Positions 51,845-62,150 of a stretch of DNA of 64,000 nucleotides are shown piece after piece. The notes under the pieces were generated by a model, which made no database searches, was not told the DNA's origin, and was given only the letters and a program-made list of their open reading frames with translations. This stretch comes from Nitzschia sp. pyKryTriq1. Taxonomy: Eukaryota; Bacillariophyta; Bacillariophyceae; Bacillariales; Bacillariaceae. The position numbers and the translations under genes were made by a program. Each line of letters opens with the position of its first letter. The stretch's first letter is position 1. Location: NCBI GenBank assembly GCA_956465555.1, contig OY101119.1, forward strand, positions 62,001 to 126,000, read 5' to 3'.

Positions 51845-53548
51845 ATGCGAGCTAATAATACAAGTAGTATTAAGACCGACGCTGGCTGGAAGGCGACTCA
51901 CTGCACAAGCACGATGGGGCATCACCTCTTTGTTTATTATTATTTGTTGTTGATGCTGCCGCTACTGCTGCTGCTTTTCGCTCAGCCGACCGAATCATCA
52001 TTCGTGTCGCCCGCCGCCAGCCATAATCCAAGATCAAAACTCTTGGTTCATTCTTCACCCTCATCGATGACGAAGATGATGACGAGGACAAGGACGAGGA
52101 CGAGGACGCTATCAGTACTGCAAGTGAGAAAGAACGAGAATGGCTTGCCCCCCTATGATGTCTTTGATGTTTATCCCTTTGACGACGACGACGATGATGA
52201 TGACCTGATGGAGGAAAAGAAAAAGAAAAACAACAACAACAACAGGAGCAAAGGTACTACTACTATCGAACCACCACCACCATCACTACAGCAGCAGCAG
52301 CAGCAGCAAAAACAACAACAACAACAACGACGACGAGATGATGATGATTCAAGGTTTTCCATGGACGATGTCGAACAAGCGACATGGGTCGATGGAAGTC
52401 TCAAGTACTTTCCCATGGTCCTTCCCTTTATCGCGTATTTGGCCTACGATCCGACCGCCGTCCTCTTTGCCGCCGGTTTGGATGCCCTCGCCCAAAACAA
52501 TAATTGGGCCGCCGTCGATGGAGGGGCCTATCAAGCCAAGATTATTGCACCGGCGATCAATGGAGTCGTCGTTCCGGCCATTTCCATCTTGTTTGCCAAT
52601 TTGATTGGTACCACCATTCAAACCTTGCGACAACGACAATTGGATATCCGAACCTGTCTCAATATGGAAGCCGGTCAATTGCGAATCTTGCAATCCCTAC
52701 TGGACGTCTTTCCAACCACCAGCACCAGTACCAGCAGCAGCACTACCACCAGTAGCAGCAGTACTACTACTACTACTACTACTACTACTTCGAATAGTGC
52801 CATGGTGTGTCGACGCTACTTGACGCAATACACTACCCGTCTCATTGCGGAAAGTCAACCTACCATGGCTGTCGAGTCGTTGGATTATAGTTTGGATACC
52901 GAATTGAATGGTGTCTTGGCCGAACTCAATCGATTGAGTAGTGCCTCCGTCATGGCAACAACAATGTCAACAACATCAACAACATCCACCTCCTCTCCTG
53001 CTGCTGCTGCGGTTGTTGTTGTTTGCTCTCCCGTCATTTTGGGAAATGCCTACAATGCTTGTTCGAAATTGTACGAAGAACGTGCCAAACGCATTACGGC
53101 CTTGCGTTCCCTATTCCCACCATTGCATTTTATCATTGTCAGTGCCTTGGCCGTGAGCATTTGTATTGCATTCTTGTTGGAAAGCAAACAAGATATTTTG
53201 GTCTTTTTAAATGCCATTCAATTGCGTATCTTATGGACCATGCTGGTCGGGACCTTTACGGCCTTGGCATTGGTATGTTATGATTTGGGGAATCCCTTTC
53301 GTGGATCGTATCAAATATCCAAAAGTGTCCAGCAACTCTATACGATTCGAATGACCTTTCGGGCGAGTCTTCAACAAGAACAACAACAACAACAACAAAG
53401 ACTCAAGAAACAACAAGAACAAGAACAACAACAACAACAACAGCAGCAGCAGCAGCAAGAACAAGAACAACTACCGCAGGAAGAACAAGAAGTGGCCAAT
53501 CGAAATCAGACAACAATGTGTGAAGCCTCTCTCAAGAAACAGGAATGA
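51845..53548 (+). CDS. DUF4239 (bestrophin-like) membrane protein, tandem copy 2
   Basis: 567 residues from 51845; the ATG at 51914 may be the true start, since it puts the hydrophobic stretch (FVYYYLLLMLPLLLLLFA) at the very N-terminus, followed by ESS-FVSPA, an ASAFAP-like site. The conserved region aligns throughout with copy 1: AYDPTAVLFAAG, NWAAVDGGAYQAKIIAPAIN, VPAISILFANLIGTTIQTLR, EERAKRITALRSLFPPLHF, QDILVFLNAIQLRILWTMLV and DLGNPFRGSYQISK. The variable loops carry different expansions: Thr/Ser here, Gln/Glu in copy 1. The C-terminal tail is again Gln-rich. Same strand and 626 bp after copy 1, so a tandem duplication. Role as inferred for copy 1. Confidence 0.72.
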   Translation: MRANNTSSIKTDAGWKATHCTSTMGHHLFVYYYLLLMLPLLLLLFAQPTESSFVSPAASHNPRSKLLVHSSPSSMTKMMTRTRTRTRTLSVLQVRKNENGLPPYDVFDVYPFDDDDDDDDLMEEKKKKNNNNNRSKGTTTIEPPPPSLQQQQQQQKQQQQQRRRDDDDSRFSMDDVEQATWVDGSLKYFPMVLPFIAYLAYDPTAVLFAAGLDALAQNNNWAAVDGGAYQAKIIAPAINGVVVPAISILFANLIGTTIQTLRQRQLDIRTCLNMEAGQLRILQSLLDVFPTTSTSTSSSTTTSSSSTTTTTTTTTSNSAMVCRRYLTQYTTRLIAESQPTMAVESLDYSLDTELNGVLAELNRLSSASVMATTMSTTSTTSTSSPAAAAVVVVCSPVILGNAYNACSKLYEERAKRITALRSLFPPLHFIIVSALAVSICIAFLLESKQDILVFLNAIQLRILWTMLVGTFTALALVCYDLGNPFRGSYQISKSVQQLYTIRMTFRASLQQEQQQQQQRLKKQQEQEQQQQQQQQQQQEQEQLPQEEQEVANRNQTTMCEASLKKQE

Positions 53549-53623
53549 CAAGTACTAGATCGGTCCGAAGAGGAAGCAGTTCTTGGCGAGAAGGAGATTA
53601 CGACGGTGTTTTAAGAAAAGACG

Positions 53624-53926
53624 TCAAATAATGGTAATATTATCACCAGCAGCAGCGTTTTCCTCAACCATCCGTGGGTCTCTACTACTATTCCCACCAA
53701 TAAAGTAATCGTAGTTGCTTGAGGGAGAAGTAGTAGCTTCTTCTGGTGGTGGTGGTGGAAGTAACGATACATTCCCACAACAACAACAACAACAAGAGGA
53801 AGCTAGTATGATATCAATGATGATGATCATGGAGATTTGAACATAAATCAACAAGACGACGAATGCAAGGAGAAACAAGAAAAGAGCAACCACGAATCTC
53901 CTCCACCAGCAGCATGATATGATCAT
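53624..53926 (-). CDS. Possible small membrane protein (hypothetical)
   Basis: A 100-residue frame with a long hydrophobic segment at residues 12-45 followed by a Cys run (from TTG/GTT trinucleotides) and a Pro/Ser/Asn-rich tail. The trinucleotide runs make it suspect as chance reading of repeats. It has no recognised relative. Listed because it starts with ATG and has a membrane-protein profile. Confidence 0.22.
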   Translation of the reverse strand: MIISCCWWRRFVVALFLFLLAFVVLLIYVQISMIIIIDIILASSCCCCCCGNVSLLPPPPPEEATTSPSSNYDYFIGGNSSRDPRMVEENAAAGDNITII

Positions 53927-54430
53927 TGTTTATATTATAATATTCTTGCCTATGACTTTCGAGGACGAGGACTCCCCTGCTACTAACTACGAATACTAAT
54001 ATGTAGTCGTACTAGCTAGTACCAGTAGTACTAGTGCAGCGCCGACATACCAGTACTTGTAACAATTGTTCTACTATGCATGATGATCATCATGGAACAA
54101 TACGATGCGACGATAGTACAGTAGTATTACTACTACAAAAACTAAATCTAGCTACAACTAGTAGTAGTAGTAGTATCGATTGGGTTCTACTACTATCTAT
54201 TAGTAGCACCTCAATCTACTAGTAGTAGATCGAAGGTCGCTTGCTACTACTCTACATGTAGCTGCTACTACTGCCACTACTAGTACAGTAGTAGACTACT
54301 ACAAGTTGCTTCCTGTTGTTCCCCGACCGACGATGGCGGTGGATGCGATCTACTACTACTCTACCGGTACTAGTACCGGTAGTAGCTTGAGTATACCTAC
54401 CGGTACTGCTACAGTATACCCGTAGGAGTA
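53927..54430. other. CTAGTAG- and ACCGGT-rich intergenic stretch
   Basis: Almost wholly ACT/AGT trinucleotides, CTAG and ACCGGT palindromes (for example ACCGGTACTAGTACCGGTAG at 54363-54382). No gene. Confidence 0.5.
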
Positions 54431-54728
54431 CAGCAACGTGGGGTAAAAGTGACTGCATTAATTATTTGACTCATACGACTTAAAGTTCAACGCACGCGCC
54501 AGGCGCCTGGGCCCTGCGACGAGCGCGGCCCGCCTACTCTCTATTTCATGTTGGACCGTTATTCAACGGCAGGCCCGAGAGGTAGAATGACCTTCATGTT
54601 GACCATGCGTCCGATCTCTACCAATAGACTACGAGGTCGTAAATTTTATTTGTCTGCCGTTTAGTCCTTCCGTTCACTAAAAGCACGACTCAACATCGCG
54701 GAAACACAATAAAAACTCAAAAACACCT

Positions 54729-54869
54729 AAAACTGCACAGTCTGAATTCCTCGGACGGAATTCAGACAAATGTCTGAATTGAGAATTGAATTCAGACTGT
54801 GCAGGAATTGAGAATTGAATTCAGAATAATGTCTGAATTCCGTCCGTCGAATTCAGACTGTGCAGTTTT
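54729..54869. repeat. 141-bp palindromic repeat, left block
   Basis: Begins AAAACTGCACAGTCTGAATT and ends with its exact inverse. The interior alternates GAATTCAGAC and GTCTGAATTC units, able to fold into several hairpins. It could be a small nested MITE or a subterminal transposase-binding array of the surrounding element. Confidence 0.75.
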
Positions 54870-55297
54870 CACGGTCCCCCTTTATCGCCGATTTGATCGT
54901 GCAAGTCGTATGTATCGCCATTCATTCGTTCGGCATGTTCTCAATAGAAAATCAATCCATCATCGCAGCGCACCACAACTTTTCTGCGCATACTGCATGA
55001 TAGAAAATTCAGAACAACCAACAACGAACAACCAACAACGAACAACAAATTATGCGACTCCATGCTAATGCGTTGCCGTTATTGATCTACTCCGCCGATC
55101 GTTTCCTGACGCTTGGTCTACGTTTGGCAAAGTATTGCCCCCATCAGATTGCCAACAACTGCAAGAAAAGATCGAGGCTACTCATTCCGATTTCCGAATG
55201 CCGAGTGGGACAAGATCTTCTATCGAGGAACCCATGGACGACATCTTGCTCAATCATCGACCATCATTGATCATATGACATCGACCAAACCAATATT

Positions 55298-55864
55298 ATG
55301 GCAAGGAAAAAGAAAGCGCCACCAACGGCATGGGAAATCGCTAAGCCTTTACTTGAAAAAGACTACCTCGATGGAAAGGCTACCGATGACATGCCACCGA
55401 GCGTGGTCGTTGCAATGCGCGTCGAATACGAAAATGTGCCATACAGGAACTTTTGTCCAAACTGGTTAGCTCTCAAGAAAAGAATCAAGAGCAACAAGCA
55501 GCGTGCCGTGGACGATGAAGATGCATTGACTCACGACTTGGCATTTTATCGGCTTTCGAAAGATACCCCTGGTTGTTGGGAATCTTCCGAGGCGAAGGTT
55601 TCTCTCCTGGAAGATATCGAAAAGGGTCGGCATTTGTTACAAAAACCCAAAGAGCTGAGGCAAACTCGCGTTGAGTACAAAGCCTTTGAGCTCAAAGAGT
55701 TCCGAGATCACATATATCAAGAAACCAGGCGACGATTGGAAACAAACTACTGGCTTGTTAAAAAGCGCAAGAAGGAGTTCGATGACGAAGACGGAAACGA
55801 TGACGAAGACCGTGACGATGAAGAAGACTTCTTGTCACGTCATATGGCTAGTACTAGGTTGTAA
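55298..55864 (+). CDS. Conserved-looking cargo protein of unknown function inside the TIR element
   Basis: 188 residues, highly charged, no membrane segment. The N-terminus is basic (ARKKKAPPTAWEIAKPLLEKDY). The middle reads MRVEYENVPYRNFCPNWLALKKRI, then FYRLSKDTPGCWESSEAKVSLLEDIEKGRH, then RVEYKAFELKEFRDHIYQETRRR. The C-terminus has an Asp/Glu run. The pattern W-x-x-S-x-A, L-x-x-D-I-x-x-G-x-H, R-x-E-Y-x-x-F, FRxHIYQExR is one I associate with multi-copy hypothetical proteins of diatoms, sometimes near mobile elements, but I cannot name a domain. The base composition is smoother than that of its neighbours (no ACT runs), which fits an imported or element-borne gene. A DNA-binding or element-maintenance role is possible and unproven. 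Confidence 0.6.
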   Translation: MARKKKAPPTAWEIAKPLLEKDYLDGKATDDMPPSVVVAMRVEYENVPYRNFCPNWLALKKRIKSNKQRAVDDEDALTHDLAFYRLSKDTPGCWESSEAKVSLLEDIEKGRHLLQKPKELRQTRVEYKAFELKEFRDHIYQETRRRLETNYWLVKKRKKEFDDEDGNDDEDRDDEEDFLSRHMASTRL

Positions 55865-56250
55865 TTCTTCCCATTTCTACTAGCGCTCTTATGATTCCAT
55901 CATACTAGTAGTAGTATCATCTTAGATCGTGTTCCGTGTCTTTACTCTTAATAGTAGTAGTCCCCTCATTCGGTGTTATCCAACGATTTTCCTTACCGGT
56001 AGAGCCCCTTTGTATCCACTTCTTGACGAACAATTTCATCAGCAGAGAAACTAATTCTAAGGCCATAATTAAATCATGTTTACACTTCTACATGTTCCTG
56101 TACGATAATCAAAATCAGACGGCAGCATACTGTACTCGAAGCTTGCTAGCTTGGTCGACGACCTTCACCGGGGAGGGGAGGGCTCGGCTCGATCAAGGGT
56201 ATGCAATCGTAAAGGTGCCCCCGTTTTGGAAAGGAATTAGGAATCTCAAA

Positions 56251-56365
56251 ACGAATTCAGACATTTGTCTGAATTCAATTCAGACATTTGTCTGAATTCA
56301 ATTCGCAATTCAGACATTTGTCTGAATTCCGTCCATGGAAATCAGCCTGTGCAGTTTTCAAACGG
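56251..56365. repeat. TGTCTGAATTC palindromic repeat, right block
   Basis: Three tandem hyphenated palindromes GAATTCAGACATTTGTCTGA followed by a GTGCAGTTTTC end shared with the left block at 54729-54869. Together the two blocks flank the cargo gene. Confidence 0.75.
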
Positions 56366-56643
56366 GACGGGGGTTGGCTTCCGAATCATCAGAGCCGCGC
56401 GACTCAGCCATGACCGTGACGTCAGCTGCCGGGAGCTCGAACATGATGCACGTATAAATGGCCCGGGCTTGACAGCTCAACGTCAGCAATTGGCACGCAT
56501 AAGAATGGCTTTGCAGGCGCGAAAACCGTTACTTTTCATGTGTGTTCTTCAAAAAGCCGACAGGATAGAACATCAACACGACAGATGGCTACTGAGTCGA
56601 TTGGGTCGATCACGCAGTCACGTGTATTTACCCCACGTTGCAG

Positions 56644-57220
56644 TAGCTTTTGTGTAGATTGTATCATACCAGTTCGTAATAAAGGGGTGAATGATGAGGA
56701 TGGAGTTATATAGTGAGAAGAGAGCGAATTGCGCGCGCGTGCCGTTCATGTGATTGCGAGATATTTACGTACAGAGAACCATAAAGTTGGAGGGAGGGTA
56801 CGTGTGCCGGTACAGTAACGTAGTATGATACCAGTACATTAGGCCTACTGTATGTGAACGACCGTTGACCGCCGTGGGTGGTGTCGGATAGGAGATTATT
56901 TCAAATATTTCCCACATAATAATATGTCGTTGATCTACCGGTACAGTATTGTATCGGAAGCCACATGAATGAAGTACCAGAATAAATACCGGTATGTAAC
57001 GTTCGTTTGTATGATACCTACCTGTACGAGTGAAAACCAACACGATACACGGTACAGTACGACGACCTTCGCTTTGTGACAGCTTTTGCCCGCATCCCCG
57101 CCCATCCTTATTATTCCTTATCATTGTCTTGCTCACCGAAACGAACAAAAACAGAACAACACAACACAACTCGCACAACACAACTCGCACAACACAACTC
57201 GCACAACACAAGACACTATC
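56644..57220. promoter_or_regulatory. Upstream region of the SLC35B-type transporter gene
   Basis: 577 bp with GTACCGGTA-like motifs (56800-57000) and, in the leader, the repeat CACAACTCGCACAA (four units, about 57163-57212) just before the start codon. Confidence 0.45.
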
Positions 57221-58755
57221 ATGGCACCTCGAACGACATCCCCTCATCGATTGGATCTAGGAGGAGGCGGCGGCGACAACAACGACCACAATAATCGCAA
57301 CTATACCATGGATGTTTCCCCATCCCCGCGTCGCAGCTTTACTACTACGACTACGATTCTTCCATTGGAGATGGAGGACGGAGAGAGCGACGACCGAAAG
57401 GATGCGTAAGTAGTACAGTACGAACGAACGAAAACATACATGCTGGATCGATCGATCGATCGATGGCCGGACTACTTCTTCTAACAAACACTCAACTCAT
57501 TCGTATCAATAATAATATTATCGTCATTGTTTATTGTTATCGCTGCAGTGACTTGCGGCCGCTCTTGAAAATCTTCAATGGAGACGGCGACGACGAAGAC
57601 GACGACGACTCCTCGGACCCACTCAAGAACAATCATAATAGCGGCAGCAGCAGCAGTAGCAGCAGTCAACGAGGCGAATTTTGGAAGTCTGCCAAGACCT
57701 TTTGTGTTTGCTTTACCGGTCTCATGGCGTCCTATTTGACATGGGGATACATGCAAGAGCTCATCATGACGAGTACCTTTAATGCTACCGATCGAGTTCC
57801 GGATGGAAAGTTTCCGAGTGCTGCCTTTTGTGTCTTTTCCAATCGTCTCTTGGCCGTCATGGTCGCCATGGCCATGGTCAAAGTCCGGCATGGAGCTGTC
57901 TTTGCCAATAATACGGCTCCACTCCTTGCCTTTTGTCCACCGGCACTTTCCAATACCCTGTCGAGCTGGTCTCAATACGCCGCACTCAAATATGTCTCCT
58001 TTCCCGAACAAACAGTCTTTAAAAGCAGCAAGATTATTGCCGTCATGATGATGGGCAAGGCCTTGCAGGGCAAGTCGTATCCTTGGGTCAAGTATGCCGA
58101 AGCCTTTTTGATTACGGTCGGTGTCATCATGTTCTCTTTGGCGAGTAAGCAAGTGGCGGAAGATCGGGACAATCACAAGGAACTCATCGGGCTGATTCTA
58201 CTCGTCATGTATGTTGCCTTTGACAGCTTTACGGCACAATATCAAGACAAGGTATATACACAATATGGAAAGGCCCATGTCGATCCGTATCAAATGATGT
58301 TGGGTGTCAATGTGTCGGCGATTTGTATGACCACATTGGGTTTGTTGGTCAGTGGAGATATTCCCGTCGTTTGGGAATTCCTCTTGGCCAATCCCAATGC
58401 GGCCTGGTACAATCTCTTGACGGCCATTACGTCCGCCACGGGTCAAATCTTTATCTTTTATACCATTCAACAATTTGGACCGATTGTCTTTACGACCATT
58501 ATGACGACACGACAAATGTTGAGTATTTGTTTGAGCACCCTTCTCTTTCGTCATCCCATGTCACCCAAGGCGATTGTCGGAGCCACATTGGTATTTTTGG
58601 TCCTCTTTGATACCATTCGACGCAAATATCAATCATCTACTACTACCACAGGTGGTGGTAGTGGTAGTAGTAAAAGATCCAAGTCATCGCCATCGTCGTC
58701 GTCCTCGGCAGCATTATCATCACTCAAAGTGTCACCAGTGGCGAATTCCAAGTAA
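57221..58755 (+). CDS. SLC35B-type nucleotide-sulfate transporter (PAPS transporter 1-like), 2 exons
   Basis: Proposed join 57221-57405 and 57549-58755, giving 463 residues; donor GTAAGT, acceptor TGCAG, and the join makes KDADLRPLLKIF. A hydrophilic N-terminus with Gly/Asn, Asp and Ser runs precedes about ten membrane helices. Family markers: TWGYMQELIMT, FSNRLLAVMVAMAMV, SLSNTL-like ALSNTLSSWSQYAALKYVSF (about 190-210), FKSSKIIAVMMMGK, SYPWVKYAEAFLITVGV, FDSFTAQYQDKVY and TIQQFGPIVFTTIMTTRQ. These match UAA-family SLC35B2/B3 (PAPST1/2), Golgi antiporters that import 3'-phosphoadenosine 5'-phosphosulfate for sulfation of polysaccharides. Sulfated polysaccharides are common in diatoms, so the role fits. 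A UDP-sugar relative of SLC35B1 is the alternative. Confidence 0.85.
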
Positions 58756-59691
58756 TACTACTTGTAATGGAAGAAATAATAAATTGCATTGCGTACAAAC
58801 TTTCTACCATCTAATAATCAAAAAGCCTGTTGCTGTTGCTGTTCTCTTGTTTTTAAACTCCTTTGGAAGCTCTTGCTGTTATTTCTTGTAGGAGTAGTAG
58901 TAGTACCGGTAGCGTACAGGGTACCGATACTTCCGTTGAACATAATATGATACGTCGTACATACATGTGCCGGTACCAGTACTGTACCAGTACTGACTGT
59001 TGGTTGGTGGCGGACGGGGGATGAGATGATGACATATTATATCCTTCGATGCTGCGTTATAATATTGGTATAGATATGATACTGACTTGGTAGACTTTGG
59101 CTGCTTTACGATATACCGTACTAGCTAGTAGTATCAGTAGTTTGTAATCGTTTGTCATTGTCGCGATGATGATTGATCATTAATTAATTTTTATTTTGGT
59201 CTGTGACGTGACGTTCGTTCGGTACTCTCGTGCGTTAGAAAGACGTTATTTTGGGGGTTGTTGGATCTTCATGCCGTTGTTCGGAGTTTCCACCCGCCGA
59301 AAACCTGATTGGTTAGAAATTATGTGGATCGTGTGTGCGGTATTTTTAGTATCAACGATTTTTGCACTACTGTACGACCCCCGCGTGCGCAAGACGCAGA
59401 AAAGCGAACTACCGTACGGGTACTGTACAACACGCACCGCCATGTTGTGTTCTCTTCGAAACTCAAAACTCAAACACACTACTGTACGAGTAGTACCGGT
59501 ATTTACGCACGGCGCAAGATAGAAAACACGACAGCTGGGAGCCGCGTTTCCTCCATATTTTACTCTTACCTCTTACGCAGTATTCTTTCTGTCTTACGAG
59601 TATTATTGTTGTTGTTGTTGTTATCATCAGCATCATCATCATCATCATCAACTCTCTCATTCAATCATTCATTCAATCAAGTTACACAATA
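58756..59691. other. Intergenic stretch between the transporter and a Cys-rich protein gene
   Basis: Contains GTACCGGTAC-type palindromes near 58900-58990 and TACGAGTAGTACCGGTA near 59483-59499, then a TTGTTGTTG and CATCATCAT run just upstream of the next start. No gene accepted. Confidence 0.45.
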
Positions 59692-60756
59692 ATGACAATG
59701 CATCCGCTTTCACCTATTGCCACTTCTACGTACAATGCCAGCAGCAGAGGCAGCACCAGCAGTAGCAGAAGGGTGCTAGGAGGAGGCCGATCGTCTCATC
59801 TGTTATTATCGCCGCACCAAATACACGATGATGATCCAGGATCCAGCCCTTCTCCTTTCCAGCATCAGCAACGACCATCACTCGTCTATCACTCCCCAAC
59901 CTCGAAAGGTTCAAGTCGAGGAACAAGAACAAGAAGAGCAAGAACAAGAACAAGAACAAGACGATCTTCATCATCGCGTCACAGTACCGGTTCGGCATCA
60001 TCATCATCAGCATCATCATCTTTATCATTTTTATTACAATGCTCGCAATGTTCCGAGTGGTTGGATCGTCATCGAGCCTTTGCCAGGCCGCAACGACTCA
60101 AGGCGGAGAATGGTAGTGGTGACGGTGACGGTGCTACGTGTCGGACCTGTGTATGGAAGGGACTCGCTGCTGCTGCTGCTGCTTCCCCTTCTTCAGTTCG
60201 TAAGAGTACTATTATTAGTACGAGTGATGGTGGTGGTCGCGATGATGACGATGATGATGATACGTGCACGATTACTACTGGTACTTCTACTGCTCCGGTA
60301 GTATTATTGTCCATTTCGAGTTCTTCCTCGTCTTCCGTGTCTTCAGCATCGGCATCAGCATCGTATTACTGCGAAGAGGAGGACCACCAGCATACTACTA
60401 CTACTACTACTACTACTAGTAGAAGTACCACTGCTACGAGTACTACTACTGCTACTACTACCACAACTACTACTCCTTCTTCCGAAAGAAAAAGGGACTG
60501 GAGTAATAAGGCAGGCAATACTGATGTTGGCAATAATGACAGCAGCAGCAACGACAAAAACAACAACAACAACAACAACATTTCGATGCTTCCACAATGT
60601 CCACTGTCAAGCGCAGCCACAACAGCAACAGCAACAGCAATCACAACTTTGGAAGATGTTTCTACTGCTGCTGCTGTTTCTGCTGCTGCTCCGCTGCGTA
60701 CGCTATGCACAAGGGAAGAGATGGATGAGCAATCCGTGGGGACCGTGGAAGCCTAG
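59692..60756 (+). CDS. Ser/Thr-rich protein with two Cys pairs (hypothetical)
   Basis: 354 residues. An N-terminal Ser/Arg-rich half (many TRTR repeats) is followed by LLQCSQCSEWLDRHRAFARP and, after a Gly-rich spacer, ATCRTCVWKG: two CxxC pairs about 35 residues apart, which could form one zinc ribbon. The remainder is Ser/Thr/Asn-rich from trinucleotide expansion with an acidic patch. A nuclear or RNA-binding role would suit the basic part and the zinc pairs, but I recognise no family. The low-complexity content lowers confidence that the whole frame is translated. Confidence 0.42.
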   Translation: MTMHPLSPIATSTYNASSRGSTSSSRRVLGGGRSSHLLLSPHQIHDDDPGSSPSPFQHQQRPSLVYHSPTSKGSSRGTRTRRARTRTRTRRSSSSRHSTGSASSSSASSSLSFLLQCSQCSEWLDRHRAFARPQRLKAENGSGDGDGATCRTCVWKGLAAAAAASPSSVRKSTIISTSDGGGRDDDDDDDTCTITTGTSTAPVVLLSISSSSSSSVSSASASASYYCEEEDHQHTTTTTTTTSRSTTATSTTTATTTTTTTPSSERKRDWSNKAGNTDVGNNDSSSNDKNNNNNNNISMLPQCPLSSAATTATATAITTLEDVSTAAAVSAAAPLRTLCTREEMDEQSVGTVEA

Positions 60757-61026
60757 ACTAGACTATATACTATAGACTATAGACTCCTCTAGCTTGCTTT
60801 TCTTATTTTGCTTTTCTTGCTTTGCTTTTCTAGCTATACGGAAGAATAGGAGAGACTACTACCGTAGTATATCGTAAAGCAGCGAAAAAGTGCATTGTCT
60901 AATTTAGTTGCTACCTTGACGGTTGAGAGCAATTAATCTCTCTCCCGCCGGAACGATACCATCTACGCCAGACAGTCCCATTGATTGACTCAATGGACTC
61001 TTTTCACCCTTACGGGATCATCAGCG
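60757..61026. other. Intergenic stretch
   Basis: CTATAGACTATAGACT and TTGCTTTTC repeats near 60765-60830, then unique sequence. No gene. Confidence 0.4.
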
Positions 61027-61263
61027 CTAATCTGCAGATCTACAGAGACGATGGAACAGGGTCCTGTGCTTGCATCCTTCGTCAAGCTCGCTATTAGCTT
61101 TGTTCAACAAAAGATTGGGCTGCTGCCAGCTAGCACGGAGAATAGCGAGCTTTTCTTCCATGCATAACTGGCAGCGCAGGGTACCGAACGACTTCATACA
61201 ACTGATTGCTTTGCCTTGCCATAGAAACTCGACTTTGTGCTCCACATGCTCCATCTTTATCAA
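61027..61263 (-). mobile_element. LINE-type retrotransposon remnant (C-terminal reverse-transcriptase protein end)
   Basis: A 78-residue frame with the layout seen at the very end of non-LTR retrotransposon proteins: VEFLWQGKAISCMKSFGTLR, C-x-L-C-M-E-E-K-L-A-I, Asn-rich stretch, C-x-H-R-x-x-F-H-R. The spacing Cys-x2-Cys ... Cys-x-His is the conserved zinc-like tail of that class. Nothing upstream on this strand continues the protein, so this is a 5'-truncated, inactive piece, as is usual for LINEs. Assignment rests on pattern memory and should be treated as probable. Confidence 0.55.
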
Positions 61264-62150
61264 GTAGAGGTGCCTATCAATAGATTGATATCTCTACTCT
61301 TTGAATTCGTGGATGACCGGACACAGGCACGGTTACTTATGTTCATACGTAATAGAGGATAGTTCAAACCAAATTTACGGACATGAATACACTATGTAGA
61401 GCACAAAAGCGGCATTGAGGGAATGTCTCTCGGTCATGTCCGTAGTTAGCAGTCATTGTCCAAAAGCCCGTTCATTCTTCCAAGAACCAAAAAGTAGCGA
61501 TTTTGCACCACCCATACCTAAAACCACGATGTAGAAGGAGAGCCAAATTTTTCCTCAGTACATAAAGTACGAGTAGCGAAGAACAGAGCTGTTATGTCAT
61601 GATCATTCTAAACACATTGAAGCGATGATGACAAATATTCCTTCCCAAAAATTGTTCTGTGCTTGTTCCTAGCAAAAGCATGAGAACTCTGTCTTTCAAA
61701 AACTTATATGGTTCTACAGATAGATCGTGCGAGCACTTGTAGTTGCCCAGCAACAACATGGCCCCACCGATCGCCTTTTCTTCTATCCGGAACCACGAGA
61801 AAACGAATTCCACTTAATGGGTATCAAGTGAGAAGGATGACGAAACTCAACGTGCGTTAATTGACCTTCAGAGCGTCACCTTGTAGGATGCGTTCTATTG
61901 CCCGGTCGAGGGCGGAAGAGAGCTTCTGTACATTTTTGTGCTTCCGCGAAATATGTGAGACTTTTGGAGAATGGGTTGTTTCGGAACGCATTCTTCATTC
62001 TACGGCACTGGTTACTTGTACCGGTAACTGCTGTACAAAGTAAGAGGTAAACTTTTATTCCCTCACAAAATCGAAAACGAGCACATCCGATACATCATCC
62101 TAAAAAGCTCTCAACAAACTTCTTCTTCTTCTCCTCCTCCCACCACAAGA
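61264..62150. other. Intergenic stretch, no gene accepted
   Basis: Unusually complex sequence with little ACT repeat, consistent with old insertions. A 73-residue frame at 61592-61813 (minus) has ordinary composition but no recognised relative and no neighbours that would extend it. Just before 62151 is a TTCTTCTTCTTCTCCTCC leader. Confidence 0.45.

Larger units (their letters stand above)
54434..56640. mobile_element. 2.2-kb DNA element with terminal inverted repeats and one cargo ORF
   Basis: The left end CAACGTGGGGTAAA, continuing after a short gap as GTGACTGC, is repeated in inverted form at the right end (reading inward from 56640). The triplet CAG borders both sides (54431-54433 and 56641-56643), a possible 3-bp target duplication. 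Inside are two blocks of TGTCTGAATTC palindromes flanking a 188-residue gene, and no transposase frame. A 3-bp duplication is used by CACTA and PIF/Harbinger elements, but the end sequence fits neither well, so I leave the superfamily open. Confidence 0.65.

Noticed and set aside
56265-56657. A 130-residue frame at the right part of the TIR element
   Set aside because: It begins inside the TGTCTGAATTC repeats and runs across the terminal inverted repeat; probably chance.
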